A DNA stretch of 64,000 nt from Clostridium sp. (lineage in GTDB: Bacteria; Bacillota; Clostridia; Clostridiales; Clostridiaceae), in assembly GCF_018372875.1 (NCBI RefSeq), contig NZ_JAHAIF010000032.1, positions 1 to 64,000 of the forward strand, in the 5' to 3' direction. The notes under the pieces are model-generated. The model saw only the letters and a list, made by a program, of their open reading frames with translations. It was not told the DNA's origin and did not search any database. The translations under genes and the position numbers were made by a program. How positions within the stretch are numbered: position 1 is the first letter of the stretch; every line of letters starts with the position of its first letter. Shown here piece after piece: positions 46,408-55,338 of this stretch.

Positions 46408-46454
46408 ACTAAGCAAGCTATATCAAATTTTCTTGATATAGTTTACTTAGTTAA
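46406..46454 (+). terminator. Terminator after the helical protein gene
   Basis: AACTAAG..CTATATCAA and TTGATATAG..CTTAGTT form a long interrupted stem right at the stop codon. Confidence 0.75.
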
Positions 46455-46490
46455 ATAATAAAAATTTTATAATATAAAGGTGATTAACAA

Positions 46491-47003
46491 ATGAAGAATT
46501 TAGAAGTACCAAAGATAGGTTTAAGAACCATAAAAACATCTTTATCAGTATTTTTATGTTTAGTTTTATTACCTAACGAGCCTTTCTTTGCATGTTTAAC
46601 TTGTCTTTTCTGTATTCAAGATACTTTAGAAAATTCTTATAACATGGCAAAAAACAGATGTATAGGTACTATCTATGGTGCAATAATTGGACTTATTATA
46701 ATGACTATATTCAAATGGATGACAATAAATATAGACAGTGTATTATTAAGAAAATTAATTATTTATATCTCTATTGCAATAGGTATAATAATTGTAATTC
46801 ATTCAAATATTACTTTTTTAAAAATGCCTGGAGCTATTAATGTATCCTGTATTGCCTTTTTAGCAATAACTACAACTCATGCATTTGGAGACCCTTATTA
46901 TTACGCTTTTAATAGAGTTTTTGAAACATTATGCGGAATAATAATCAGTTTAATAATAAATAAAACTATAAAACCACCAAAACTGAAACAAATCCCCAGA
47001 TAA
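46491..47003 (+). CDS. Aromatic acid exporter family (FUSC-like) membrane protein
   Basis: A 170-residue protein with four to five helices and the ArAE/FUSC core (GLRTIKTSLSVFLCLVLL, NRCIGTIYGAIIGLIIM, FNRVFETLCGIIISLIINK). It has no cytoplasmic C-terminal domain, so it is a short form. It may export aromatic carboxylates or stress compounds. RBS AAAGGTG. Confidence 0.8.
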   Translation: MKNLEVPKIGLRTIKTSLSVFLCLVLLPNEPFFACLTCLFCIQDTLENSYNMAKNRCIGTIYGAIIGLIIMTIFKWMTINIDSVLLRKLIIYISIAIGIIIVIHSNITFLKMPGAINVSCIAFLAITTTHAFGDPYYYAFNRVFETLCGIIISLIINKTIKPPKLKQIPR

Positions 47004-47036
47004 AAAGAGCTACTTTTATTAGTAGCTCTTTTTATC
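47003..47036 (+). terminator. Terminator after the exporter gene
   Basis: AAAAAGAGCTACT / AGTAGCTCTTTTT perfect stem followed by T-run. Confidence 0.9.
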
Positions 47037-47089
47037 TAGGAATCTTCTATTTTTACTTCTAATAATATTTAATATAGCTTATATTATAC

Positions 47090-47209
47090 TTACGTAAACA
47101 TAATAGGCTTTGTTTCGTTACATGGTGCTATACCTGCATTGAATCCTAGCACTCCACCTAAGCAAAGAACTGTTAAAGCAACAGCAGTTAAATTTTTTAT
47201 TTTTCTCAT
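47090..47209 (-). CDS. Candidate secreted signalling peptide precursor, 39 aa
   Basis: An ORF with GGAGG nine bases before ATG encodes MRKIKNLTAVALTVLCLGGV... ending CNETKPIMFT. It has the form of a Phr/PapR-type pheromone precursor: short basic N-region (R2, K3, K5), hydrophobic core (8-22), a signal-peptidase-like FNAGIA, and a polar 9-11 residue tail (PCNETKPIMFT). It is divergent from the HTH-TPR regulator at 47412. In known RRNPP systems such a tail is exported, processed to 5-10 residues, and re-imported to bind the regulator. Signal activity is inferred, not seen. Confidence 0.6.
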   Translation of the reverse strand: MRKIKNLTAVALTVLCLGGVLGFNAGIAPCNETKPIMFT

Positions 47210-47411
47210 ATTAATACACCTCCAAACCAATTTATATCTAAATATTACTTTAATAGCCCAATTATGTAAAATATTGCTACATAGTGTATAATAAATATAT
47301 TATAGACCATTTTATATTATTAGGCTTTTATTATGTATATCTTAAAATTTCTCATATTTCTATTTTATTTTTATATATTGTGAACATCTTTCACAAAAAG
47401 GAGGTTTTTTT

Positions 47412-48695
47412 GTGTATTCATTAGGAAAAAAGGTAAAATTGCTAAGAAAAGAAGTAGGTTTAAAACAAGAAGAGCTTACCTGTAATATTTTGAGTAGAAC
47501 TATGTTGAGTAAAATTGAAAATGATAAGGTTACTCCTTCTATATATCAACTAGATCATATTGCTAAAAACTTAGGAGTTTCTATTGAATTTTTTCTTCAA
47601 ACCTATTCCTTACCTTATGATAATAACGAGAAATTTAAAGATTCCTTATATAAATTATTTGAAAACGAAAATTACTTAGCTATAATTTCAAAATACGAAA
47701 AGAATATTATAGATATAAATACAAATATTAATTATTCATATTATGTAGGATATTCATATTATAAAATGCACTTTTATAACCATAGTATTAAGTTATTAAA
47801 TAGTTATATTAAAACTGTTTTTTCCCTTAAAGAGGATGATACTAATCAATATATTGAAAATGTATCAAACGCATTTAATGTTATCTCTGTTATATATTTT
47901 GAATTAGAAGATTATTCAAAAGCTATACAATACTCTTTAAAAGCTAAGGATATTCTTCAAAAAAATAATATACTTAAAACACGTCAATACTTTATGATTA
48001 TAAATAATTTAGGATATCTGTATAACACTATAAGTAATTATAAACAATGTATTAATCTATTAGAAGAGTTCCTATCCTATAATAAAGAATTAATATACTT
48101 ACAAATTTTCGCATCAATACATATTTCATTGAGTTCTGCCTATTATAATATTGGAGATTATGAACATTCGATAGAACATATTCAAAAAGCAATCTTCTTT
48201 TTTATCTATATTAAGGATGAACAAAAAGCGATTGAATGTTACTTAAATTATATTAATGCTTTAAGGTATTCAAAAAAATATGATGAAGCTATAAAACTCT
48301 TAGATAAAATTGTTCTTAAATATGAGGATAACTTTGATTCCAGCTTAAGAATTTCTTTTATTATGCAAAAAGCTATATTAGAATTTAATATAAGAAATTT
48401 TGATGCCTCACTTGAAGAACTTACTAAGTTAAATATAAAAGACTTAGATTCCTATAATAGAAACTGCTATTATTTTATGAAAGGTCATATTGCTTTTATT
48501 AATAATGAATTAGAATTATCAAAAACCTACTTTAAAAATTGTGAAAAGTTTTTTATAAATTCTAATTATGTATATGATTTAGGTCTATTATATAATGATT
48601 TATACGCAATAACCTCTGACTCAAAATATAGTAATTTACAACACAAGTTAATAGATAGCTGTGACAATCCCAGAAAAAATATAGTCATTCCATAA
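47412..48695 (+). CDS. RRNPP-type HTH-TPR transcriptional regulator
   Basis: A 427-residue protein from a GTG start with AAGGAGG. The N-terminal HTH_3 (residues 1-65, LGKKVKLLRKEVGLKQEEL, SKIENDKVTPSIYQLDHIAKNLG) is followed by about ten TPR-like helical repeats (75-415; for example YSYYKMHFYNHSIKLLNSYI, YNIGDYEHSIEHIQKAI). This is the architecture of PlcR, NprR, AimR and the Qsr regulators of clostridia, which bind small peptides in the TPR. The divergent peptide gene at 47209 is the obvious candidate ligand. It probably activates or represses the intergenic promoter region 47212-47411. Terminator follows. Confidence 0.88.
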   Translation: MYSLGKKVKLLRKEVGLKQEELTCNILSRTMLSKIENDKVTPSIYQLDHIAKNLGVSIEFFLQTYSLPYDNNEKFKDSLYKLFENENYLAIISKYEKNIIDINTNINYSYYVGYSYYKMHFYNHSIKLLNSYIKTVFSLKEDDTNQYIENVSNAFNVISVIYFELEDYSKAIQYSLKAKDILQKNNILKTRQYFMIINNLGYLYNTISNYKQCINLLEEFLSYNKELIYLQIFASIHISLSSAYYNIGDYEHSIEHIQKAIFFFIYIKDEQKAIECYLNYINALRYSKKYDEAIKLLDKIVLKYEDNFDSSLRISFIMQKAILEFNIRNFDASLEELTKLNIKDLDSYNRNCYYFMKGHIAFINNELELSKTYFKNCEKFFINSNYVYDLGLLYNDLYAITSDSKYSNLQHKLIDSCDNPRKNIVIP

Positions 48696-48700
48696 AAATA

Positions 48701-48728
48701 AGGGCTATTACCAATATGTATAGCCCTT
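48701..48728. terminator. Bidirectional terminator between the RRNPP and TldD-like genes
   Basis: AAGGGCTAT / ATAGCCCTT stem between convergent genes. Confidence 0.75.
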
Positions 48729-49792
48729 TATATAAGAATATCTAATTTACATAATACTGATGGTGATTCATAATTAACTTTAACTATTTTTTTATTCTCT
48801 ATTTTACACACATCTTTATATGACTTAAACTCTGTTCCAACCTGAGATATTGATGATAAAAATTTATATTTATCCCCTAAAAACTCTACGTTCTCAATTA
48901 TACCTATAACTTCCTTATTCTTTATTACTAATACATCTTTTGCTTTTATGTAAAAAACACCATCCTTATCTATATTGGTAAACTCCCAATCATCTATGTA
49001 CAATCCATCTATTATAGACTCATTAATATCTTTATTTCTCTCTTTTTCATTTAATATATCCTTTATATAATTGCTACTCTCTAAAAAACTATTTTTAGAA
49101 CAATAGTCAGTAGATTCATGAATTAATTTTCCCGCAAAGAAAGGAGATAAAAGACATTCAACTTCACTTCCAAAACTTCCATATATTTTATTAAGGTTTA
49201 ACCTTGGCAACTTCATCTTGTATACAAACTCACTTAACGCTATTCCTATTTCTTCTTCTAACTGTTTTTCCTCCATATCATCTGTAATACTTATATTAAT
49301 TACTTTTTTATAGTTATGTATCTTACTTACTATATTGAAAGTACATGAAAGGTACCGATTTAACTTATATTCCAAATCACCACTTCCAGTAATTACAGCC
49401 TCTTCAAAACATTGATATTCCCCTTTAGAATCTTTTATTTTTAATCCTTCATAATCTTTCAATATACATCTAAACTTTTTACAAACATAATAATACATTT
49501 CATCATACATAATTTCATCCTGAGAAAAATCTGATATATATCTATTCCTTATTTTATTTTTATTATTATATTTACAACCAAGTTCCATTAACCATTTCTC
49601 TATTCCCATTGCTGAGGTATCCTTTTGGGTTATCTCTATCAATTTATTATTTAGACTTATCCTTAATATAGATCCACTATCTATAGTAATATCATTAGTA
49701 GCTATATCTATTATAGAGTTTTTGTATATCTTAAGAACAGAATTAGCGTTAAGATAACTTATAAAATTTTCATAATATGTGTATTCTAACAT
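48728..49792 (-). CDS. Degenerate TldD/PmbA-like protein
   Basis: A 354-residue protein. The late region carries a TldD-like pattern: LLSPFFAGKLIHESTDYCSKN in place of the LSPxxAGLLLHExxGH motif, then GIIENVEFLGDKYKFLSSIS and a terminal VNYESPSVLCKLDIL in place of GGPSxxI. The second His and following residues of the metal motif HExxxH are Y and C, so the protease site is lost. The N-terminal 170 residues diverge. TldD/PmbA (TldE) form a heterodimeric protease that matures small peptides. The likely role here is structural or as an inactive partner. It is convergent with the RRNPP gene. Confidence 0.5.
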   Translation of the reverse strand: MLEYTYYENFISYLNANSVLKIYKNSIIDIATNDITIDSGSILRISLNNKLIEITQKDTSAMGIEKWLMELGCKYNNKNKIRNRYISDFSQDEIMYDEMYYYVCKKFRCILKDYEGLKIKDSKGEYQCFEEAVITGSGDLEYKLNRYLSCTFNIVSKIHNYKKVINISITDDMEEKQLEEEIGIALSEFVYKMKLPRLNLNKIYGSFGSEVECLLSPFFAGKLIHESTDYCSKNSFLESSNYIKDILNEKERNKDINESIIDGLYIDDWEFTNIDKDGVFYIKAKDVLVIKNKEVIGIIENVEFLGDKYKFLSSISQVGTEFKSYKDVCKIENKKIVKVNYESPSVLCKLDILI

Positions 49793-50002
49793 TCCTTCTC
49801 TCCTCCATACAATATACTAATCATACATTCGTCTCTATTCCTCTTAATTTTACATTCTACTCACTATTCTTGAAAGTATATCCATCCATAGAATATGTTA
49901 ATCTTCCCAGAACAAGATATTTGTATAGCTTTTTTTAAGCATATCTCTTAATATCTCTTGATTTTGCTTTTTTATCTTTATAAATGTGCATATAGTTCAC
50001 AT

Positions 50003-50049
50003 TTAATATTATTATTTAATTAGATTAATTGATTAAATAATAATATTAA
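50003..50049. repeat. Perfect 18-base inverted repeat
   Basis: TTAATATTATTATTTAAT (50003-50020) and its exact reverse complement (50032-50049) with an 11-base spacer. No T-run fits it as a terminator. Confidence 0.75.
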
Positions 50050-50119
50050 TTTTCGACACCATTTTTATTTAATATAGATCCTATCCTTTTGAATTTATAT
50101 ATTTTATAATAATACTGTG

Positions 50120-50198
50120 CCAAACTAAATATATATGTACTACTAAAGTACAAGATCCATCACAGACAGGTTCCCCTAAATAACTTGTCTGTTTTTTT
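50120..50198 (+). ncRNA. Candidate small RNA ending in an intrinsic terminator
   Basis: A small hairpin TGTACT-ACTAA-AGTACA (about 50137-50153) is followed by a terminator with 11-base stem ACAGACAGGTT / AACTTGTCTGT and seven T (50162-50198). No ORF or gene precedes it on this strand. The 5' end is not seen; no convincing promoter could be placed. Confidence 0.3.
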
Positions 50199-50204
50199 AT
50201 TAAT

Positions 50205-50245
50205 AAAAAAGGTACTCTACTATCAACGTTCTAGTACAGTACCTT
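50205..50245 (-). terminator. Terminator after the XRE-TPR regulator gene
   Basis: AAGGTACT / AGTACCTT stem with a 21-base loop and T-run on the minus strand. Confidence 0.6.
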
Positions 50246-50370
50246 AGGGGCGTAAATGGGGTAAATTTAATTTTCGGAAATTTTATTTACTTATTCATTT
50301 ATATTATAAATAATTATTTAACACAACAAATCAATTGTATAGACAACTTTTTAATTTACTCTAAATTAAT

Positions 50371-51444
50371 TTAATTTTTTATTCTCTTTATAAGTTCTTT
50401 AAACCTTATATTATCTTTTATAGAATCAAATGATTCATTTCCCTCAAATAAAAGATTAATACTATCCTTCATATGCTGCTCATTTGTCACTAGCTTCTTT
50501 TCTACTTTAATTGTATCAAAATAAATAGTATCTGATAGATTTTCATTATTTTCACCTAAACTATTTATTACAAAAAGCTCATATTTCTCTAAGGCATCAA
50601 TAGCTTTTTCTTCCATTCCATTTCTAGCATACATTTCAGCTATTTCCATATAAGTTCCTGCACCATTATTAGAAACATTAAAAAGCTTTGAAATATTCAT
50701 ATTAGTTTCTAATATCTTTATTCCCTTATCAAGATTTCCTTCCTTCTCTGCTATTCTCGCTAAAGACACTAAATTTATACCACAATTTTGTATGCTTTCT
50801 AATAAAAGCTGTTGATATATACATTTAGCCTCACATATATCTCCCTTTCGATAATGTATAGTAGCAGTAACTACCTTTCTATATGTTGATGATTCTGGTA
50901 ATTTATTTACAACAACTAAAGCTTCATCATATTTCTCTAACATAATATAATAACTTGATAAAGATAATAATGCATTATTTTTTAGTACATTATCCTCACT
51001 CTTGGAAACTTCTTTTAGCATTTCTATAATTCTATCCATAAACCTATTCATATCACATTCTGAAGTTAGGGATGACATATAAATAAAATACAAGCCTGTC
51101 ATCTGTAATTTTAGTTCCAAACAATTAGGATATTTCTTTAAATACTTTTCACTATATTCATATGCCTGAAAATAATCTGAAGTAGTAAACTTATTTGAAC
51201 ATTTCATTAATATTTCATCTATTTCATTTTTAGTTAGGTTTTCTTCAAATTCTAATAATCCATCTACTGTAGTACCTAATAATCTTGCAATAGGTGACAA
51301 CAAAGTAATATCAGGATAAGTACTCCCACTTTCCCACTTTGATACAGCTGCCTTTGAAACTCCAATACTATCTGCTAATTGTTCCTGTGTTAGCCCCTTT
51401 AATTTTCTCAACTTCTGTATAACACTACCTATTCGTAGATTCAT
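50371..51444 (-). CDS. XRE-family HTH-TPR regulator
   Basis: About 357 residues; the start ATG at 51444 has AGGAG eight bases upstream. A canonical HTH_3 (5-60: IQKLRKLKGLTQEQLADSIG, SKAAVSKWESGSTYPD) is followed by TPR-like helices (85-330). It follows the ABC-2 transporter genes at 51561-53241 on the same strand after about 117 bases, so it probably senses and controls that exporter. Unlike the other two HTH-TPR proteins here, the HTH is of the common Firmicutes type and no peptide gene is nearby. Confidence 0.8.
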   Translation of the reverse strand: MNLRIGSVIQKLRKLKGLTQEQLADSIGVSKAAVSKWESGSTYPDITLLSPIARLLGTTVDGLLEFEENLTKNEIDEILMKCSNKFTTSDYFQAYEYSEKYLKKYPNCLELKLQMTGLYFIYMSSLTSECDMNRFMDRIIEMLKEVSKSEDNVLKNNALLSLSSYYIMLEKYDEALVVVNKLPESSTYRKVVTATIHYRKGDICEAKCIYQQLLLESIQNCGINLVSLARIAEKEGNLDKGIKILETNMNISKLFNVSNNGAGTYMEIAEMYARNGMEEKAIDALEKYELFVINSLGENNENLSDTIYFDTIKVEKKLVTNEQHMKDSINLLFEGNESFDSIKDNIRFKELIKRIKN

Positions 51445-51560
51445 AACTATCACTCCTAATACTTTACATTAGAAAACTTTCTAAATATAAGTATATTAAA
51501 GCCTTTCAACTTAAGCAATGGAGTAAAAATCAACTTATATTACCAAAAAGTTAACCTATA

Positions 51561-52361
51561 TTAAACTGGAAAATCCTTTTTTATAAATATTCTAATACCA
51601 ACTAAATACATTATTAGTCCAATTATATATAAAACTGCAAAACATACAATTGCACTTGAATCCCCTACAATAATATTATCTGGTTGAAATAAGGTTAACG
51701 GAGTGAAGTACTTTAACTTTTCAAGTTTATCTCCAACTTGTGAAAGCATTTGAATAAGTATAAAAACTACTGCCAGCCCCCCACCTACCCCATAAGAGTA
51801 TTTGATGTCATTAAATATACAAGAGGATAGAAAACACATTCCTCCCATAAAAAATAATAATCCATATAAACCAACATTAAGTAATAAGAACTTCTTTATA
51901 TCCAAATCTCCTGGAAATGCAATTTGTGCAACTCCTACACTAATCAAAACAGCAATGCTAACTAAAACTAAAATAGTAAACGCCATAAATACAGCTTGTG
52001 TAGTAACTATATTCTTACGTTTATTAGGAGTTGCAAGAAGATATGCCATAGAACCTTTATCAACATATCTAACAATTAGCTTATTGCCAAGGATAATAAT
52101 ACATATTGTAGGTATTACTATAAGTATAAATCCATATAAATAGTTTGCAATAAACTCAATTAATGTTGCTCCTGCATTCATCATACCAAAGGCTGCAAAT
52201 ACCTCTGGCATACTTTCTGCCATAACATTTAGACTCTCACCTAACTTTGGATCAAACATTAATACAATAACAGATGAATACATGGAAATTAATGCCATAA
52301 AAATAAGCATTATTTTGTAGTTGGATTTAACCTCTCTCTTAAATAAAGTATTATTTATCAT
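51561..52361 (-). CDS. ABC-2 family transporter permease
   Basis: A 266-residue permease with six membrane helices (ABC-2 type). The start ATG at 52361 has a strong GGAGGTG and overlaps the end of the ATPase gene; an ATG at 52376 is in-frame but would put the RBS inside. It forms an exporter with the ATPase. The substrate is unknown; lantibiotic or bacitracin-type self-protection is common in the class. The XRE-TPR regulator follows. Confidence 0.85.
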   Translation of the reverse strand: MINNTLFKREVKSNYKIMLIFMALISMYSSVIVLMFDPKLGESLNVMAESMPEVFAAFGMMNAGATLIEFIANYLYGFILIVIPTICIIILGNKLIVRYVDKGSMAYLLATPNKRKNIVTTQAVFMAFTILVLVSIAVLISVGVAQIAFPGDLDIKKFLLLNVGLYGLLFFMGGMCFLSSCIFNDIKYSYGVGGGLAVVFILIQMLSQVGDKLEKLKYFTPLTLFQPDNIIVGDSSAIVCFAVLYIIGLIMYLVGIRIFIKKDFPV

Positions 52362-53241
52362 TCTTTTCACCTCCATAATAGTGTAAGAATAACTCTTCTA
52401 ATGTTTGAGTCCTAATATTAATATCTTTTATTGCATATTTACTTAAAGTTTTAATAAATTCATCTATATTTTTAGAAACCTTTATATCAACAATATTTCC
52501 ATCTCTTAAACTTTTCTTTGTAGCTTCAGCAAATTTAATTGCTTCTTTTTCATCATTGAAGGTTACTTGGAATATCTTATGCTTATTCTCTCTAAGCTTT
52601 TCCATATCCTCTATTGCAATAATATGACCTTCCTTAATAATTGCAACTCTATCACAAGTATTTTCTATCTCCTCAAAAATATGGGATGACATAAGTATTG
52701 TTTTTCCTTTAGCTCTCTCTTTTAAAATAAGTTCCACAAACTTGTTTTGCATTAAAGGGTCCAACCCACTAGTAGGCTCGTCCAATATCAATATATCTGG
52801 ATCTTGCATAAAAGCACATACTATACCTATCTTTTGTTTCATACCTTTAGACATCTTTTTAATTTTTCCACTTGGATCTAATTCAAAGAATTTCATTAAT
52901 TCCTCTGCAGAAGAGAAATCTTTCATTCCTTTCATATTTCCTATAAATTTTATGAATTCCATACCTGTCATATCATCCATAAATGCTATTTCTCCTGGTA
53001 AATATCCAAGAACCTTTTGTACTTCCTCTGCTTTATCAAAGCAATCTAAACCATTAATTTTTACATTACCTTTATCTGGCCTAATAAACCCCATAAGCTG
53101 ACGAATTGTTGTTGTTTTACCTGCTCCATTAGGTCCTAAAAATCCTAGTATTTCACCTTTGTTTACTGAGAAGGTTACATCAAATACACCTTTGTTATTG
53201 CCATAATCCTTTGTAATATTAGAAACTTCAATTATGCCCAT
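52351..53241 (-). CDS. ABC-2 transporter ATP-binding protein
   Basis: A 296-residue ATPase. Walker A GPNGAGKTT at 36-44, signature MSKGMKQKIG near 133, Walker B and DEPTSGLDPLMQ near 157, then a C-terminal extension (TFNDEKEAIKFAEA, TLEELFLHYYGG) typical of the export family. It powers the overlapping permease. Confidence 0.92.
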   Translation of the reverse strand: MGIIEVSNITKDYGNNKGVFDVTFSVNKGEILGFLGPNGAGKTTTIRQLMGFIRPDKGNVKINGLDCFDKAEEVQKVLGYLPGEIAFMDDMTGMEFIKFIGNMKGMKDFSSAEELMKFFELDPSGKIKKMSKGMKQKIGIVCAFMQDPDILILDEPTSGLDPLMQNKFVELILKERAKGKTILMSSHIFEEIENTCDRVAIIKEGHIIAIEDMEKLRENKHKIFQVTFNDEKEAIKFAEATKKSLRDGNIVDIKVSKNIDEFIKTLSKYAIKDINIRTQTLEELFLHYYGGEKNDK

Positions 53242-53751
53242 TTAAATACTCCTCCTTATATGAGCTTTTAAGCATTTCAGTTCAGCAATTAAGCTCTTCT
53301 CTCACTACCAAGCCCCCTAAACCTATTTCTCTAATTACATTATATTTGATTGATTACTTTTTTACATCCTTATACCTAAAGAAAATCAACATACCTTTAA
53401 TATTTCACTTATTCCTATAAGGTTACCCAAAAAAAATCATTATAATAAGGTAAATATAAAAAATCCTATTGCTCTAAGCCTTGGTTCCATAAACCAAATA
53501 AATTCACCAGCCTGATGAGCTTATAATATAAATTTATATATAGTGAAAAAAGATTATCATATACTGTATCTAAAATCATTTTTATGTATACTATTATTTT
53601 TTTACTTATTATTAACAACAAAACAATTTTATAGCAATATCTATATAGCAATATTTTTACATTAGTGTTAATATATTTAAAGGACGATTTTAGAATTTTT
53701 ATGAATTTTTTAAAAAATCTAAAGAAATATTGACACAATAGGAGTTATGTT
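53242..53751. other. Intergenic region with a GC-richer palindromic island
   Basis: About 510 bases between divergent genes. The leftward promoter for the ABC-2 operon should lie near 53270-53360. A GC-richer stretch at 53466-53524 can fold (GCTC..GAGC ends; TTGGTT-CCATA-AACCAA inside). A leftward 90-codon frame covers it, but its composition looks non-coding. Confidence 0.4.
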
Positions 53752-55140
53752 ATGAGAGAAAAAAAATTATCAAATAATGGTCTTATGACTGAGGGTTCAA
53801 TTGGAAAACAACTTATAGGATTTGCCTTTCCATTACTTTTAGGAAACTTATTTCAACAACTTTATAATACTGTAGATGCAGTTATTGTAGGTAAATTCGT
53901 TGGGAGCGAGGCACTAGCTGCAGTAAACTCTTCCACACCACTTGTTAATTTATTAGTTAGCTTCTTCATGGGAATTTCAGTAGGTGCTGGAGTTGTTATT
54001 TCTCAATACTATGGTGCAAAAAATGATAAAAAATTACATGATGCAGTGCACACTACAGTAGCACTTGCACTTACTTCTGGAATATTTATGACTTTTGTAG
54101 GTATTGTACTCTCTCCTATTATTTTAAGACTTATGGGAACACCAGAAGATGTTATGGGATTATCCACAATATATCTTCAAATTTATTTTGGTGGTATTCT
54201 TGGAATTGTTGTTTATAATATGTGTAGTGGTATTTTACGTGCTGTCGGCGATTCAAAAAGACCATTATATTTCTTAATGGTGTCTTCAGTAATAAATATT
54301 ATTCTAGATTTATTATTTGTAGCTATATTTGATATGGGTGTTGCAGGAGTTGCATTTGCTACTCTAATAGCCCAATTTGTTAGCGCTGGCTTAACTGTAT
54401 TTGTATTAGTAAGAACTTCTAATAGCTTTAAATTAATACTTAGAGATATAAAATTTCATAAGTTACAAATTATTAAGATTGTTAGAATCGGACTACCTAC
54501 AGGTGTACAAAACACTATAGTTTCTCTTTCAAATGTTGTTGTACAAGGAAATATCAATAGCTTTGGAACATTAGCTATGGCTGGATGTGGTTCATATGCT
54601 AAAATAGATGGTTTTGCAATTCTACCTGTTATGAGCATTGCTATGGCTATAACAACATTTACCGGACAAAATATAGGAGCAAAAAAATATGATCGTGTTA
54701 AAGAGGGTACTAAAATCGGGACAATCTTTAGCTTAATTACTGTTATTGCTATTTCTACTATTATAATGATATTTACTCCAAACATATTAAAGATCTTCAC
54801 AAATGATAGTAATGTTATTTATTATGGTACATTAATGATGAAATGTTTAGCTCCTGGATATATATTCTTGGGACTTTCTCATCTATTCTCAGGTGTACTT
54901 AGAGGAGCAGGTAAAACTACTGTGCCTATGATAATAATGGTACTTTGTTGGTGCTTCTTAAGAATGGCTTGGGTTCTAACATTCACACCAATTTTTGAAG
55001 ATATAAAAATTGTTTTCTTTGGATATCCAATCACTTGGTTTGCAAGTGCTGTAATCTTGCTTATATATTATAAAAAGGCTAATTGGCTTCCTCATGAAGA
55101 AATAACAGAAGTGGAGACAACACTTGAAAAAAGCTGTTAA
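53752..55140 (+). CDS. MATE family multidrug/toxin efflux transporter
   Basis: A 462-residue protein with twelve predicted helices and MATE features: GSIGKQLIGFAFPLLLGNLF, LYNTVDAVIVGKFVG and ITTFTGQNIGAKKYDRV. It exports cationic drugs or metabolites with Na+ or H+. The start has TAGGAGTTATGTT. A terminator follows. It is divergent from the ABC-2 exporter genes. Confidence 0.93.
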   Translation: MREKKLSNNGLMTEGSIGKQLIGFAFPLLLGNLFQQLYNTVDAVIVGKFVGSEALAAVNSSTPLVNLLVSFFMGISVGAGVVISQYYGAKNDKKLHDAVHTTVALALTSGIFMTFVGIVLSPIILRLMGTPEDVMGLSTIYLQIYFGGILGIVVYNMCSGILRAVGDSKRPLYFLMVSSVINIILDLLFVAIFDMGVAGVAFATLIAQFVSAGLTVFVLVRTSNSFKLILRDIKFHKLQIIKIVRIGLPTGVQNTIVSLSNVVVQGNINSFGTLAMAGCGSYAKIDGFAILPVMSIAMAITTFTGQNIGAKKYDRVKEGTKIGTIFSLITVIAISTIIMIFTPNILKIFTNDSNVIYYGTLMMKCLAPGYIFLGLSHLFSGVLRGAGKTTVPMIIMVLCWCFLRMAWVLTFTPIFEDIKIVFFGYPITWFASAVILLIYYKKANWLPHEEITEVETTLEKSC

Positions 55141-55188
55141 TAATACAATACGTATAAAACAGTTAAGTTTAATAGGATTATTATTTTT

Positions 55189-55218
55189 AGAGAAATCAAT
55201 TATTGGTTTCTCTTTTTA
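55189..55218 (+). terminator. Terminator after the MATE gene
   Basis: AGAGAAATCAAT / ATTGGTTTCTCT stem followed by TTTTTAT. Confidence 0.85.
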
Positions 55219-55338
55219 TATTTCAATTTATGATTATTAAGACTAAAAATTATATACACACTAGGATATACTTATAAAATGCTTATTATAGCATATCTAT
55301 GATACAATTTACTTATGATACAAGAAGGAGAATATACC

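Larger units (their letters stand above)
49793..50370. other. Long intergenic region with inverted repeat and two terminators
   Basis: About 580 bases with no supported coding sequence. It contains an 18-base perfect inverted repeat (50003-50049), a plus-strand terminator (50162-50198) with no gene ahead of it, and a minus-strand terminator (50205-50245) for the regulator gene at 50371. The plus-strand terminator suggests an unannotated short RNA. Confidence 0.5.

Noticed and set aside
53466..53738. Leftward 90-codon frame upstream of the MATE gene
   Set aside because: Composition dominated by I, K, Y and L without a domain, no ribosome binding site, and overlaps a likely promoter region.
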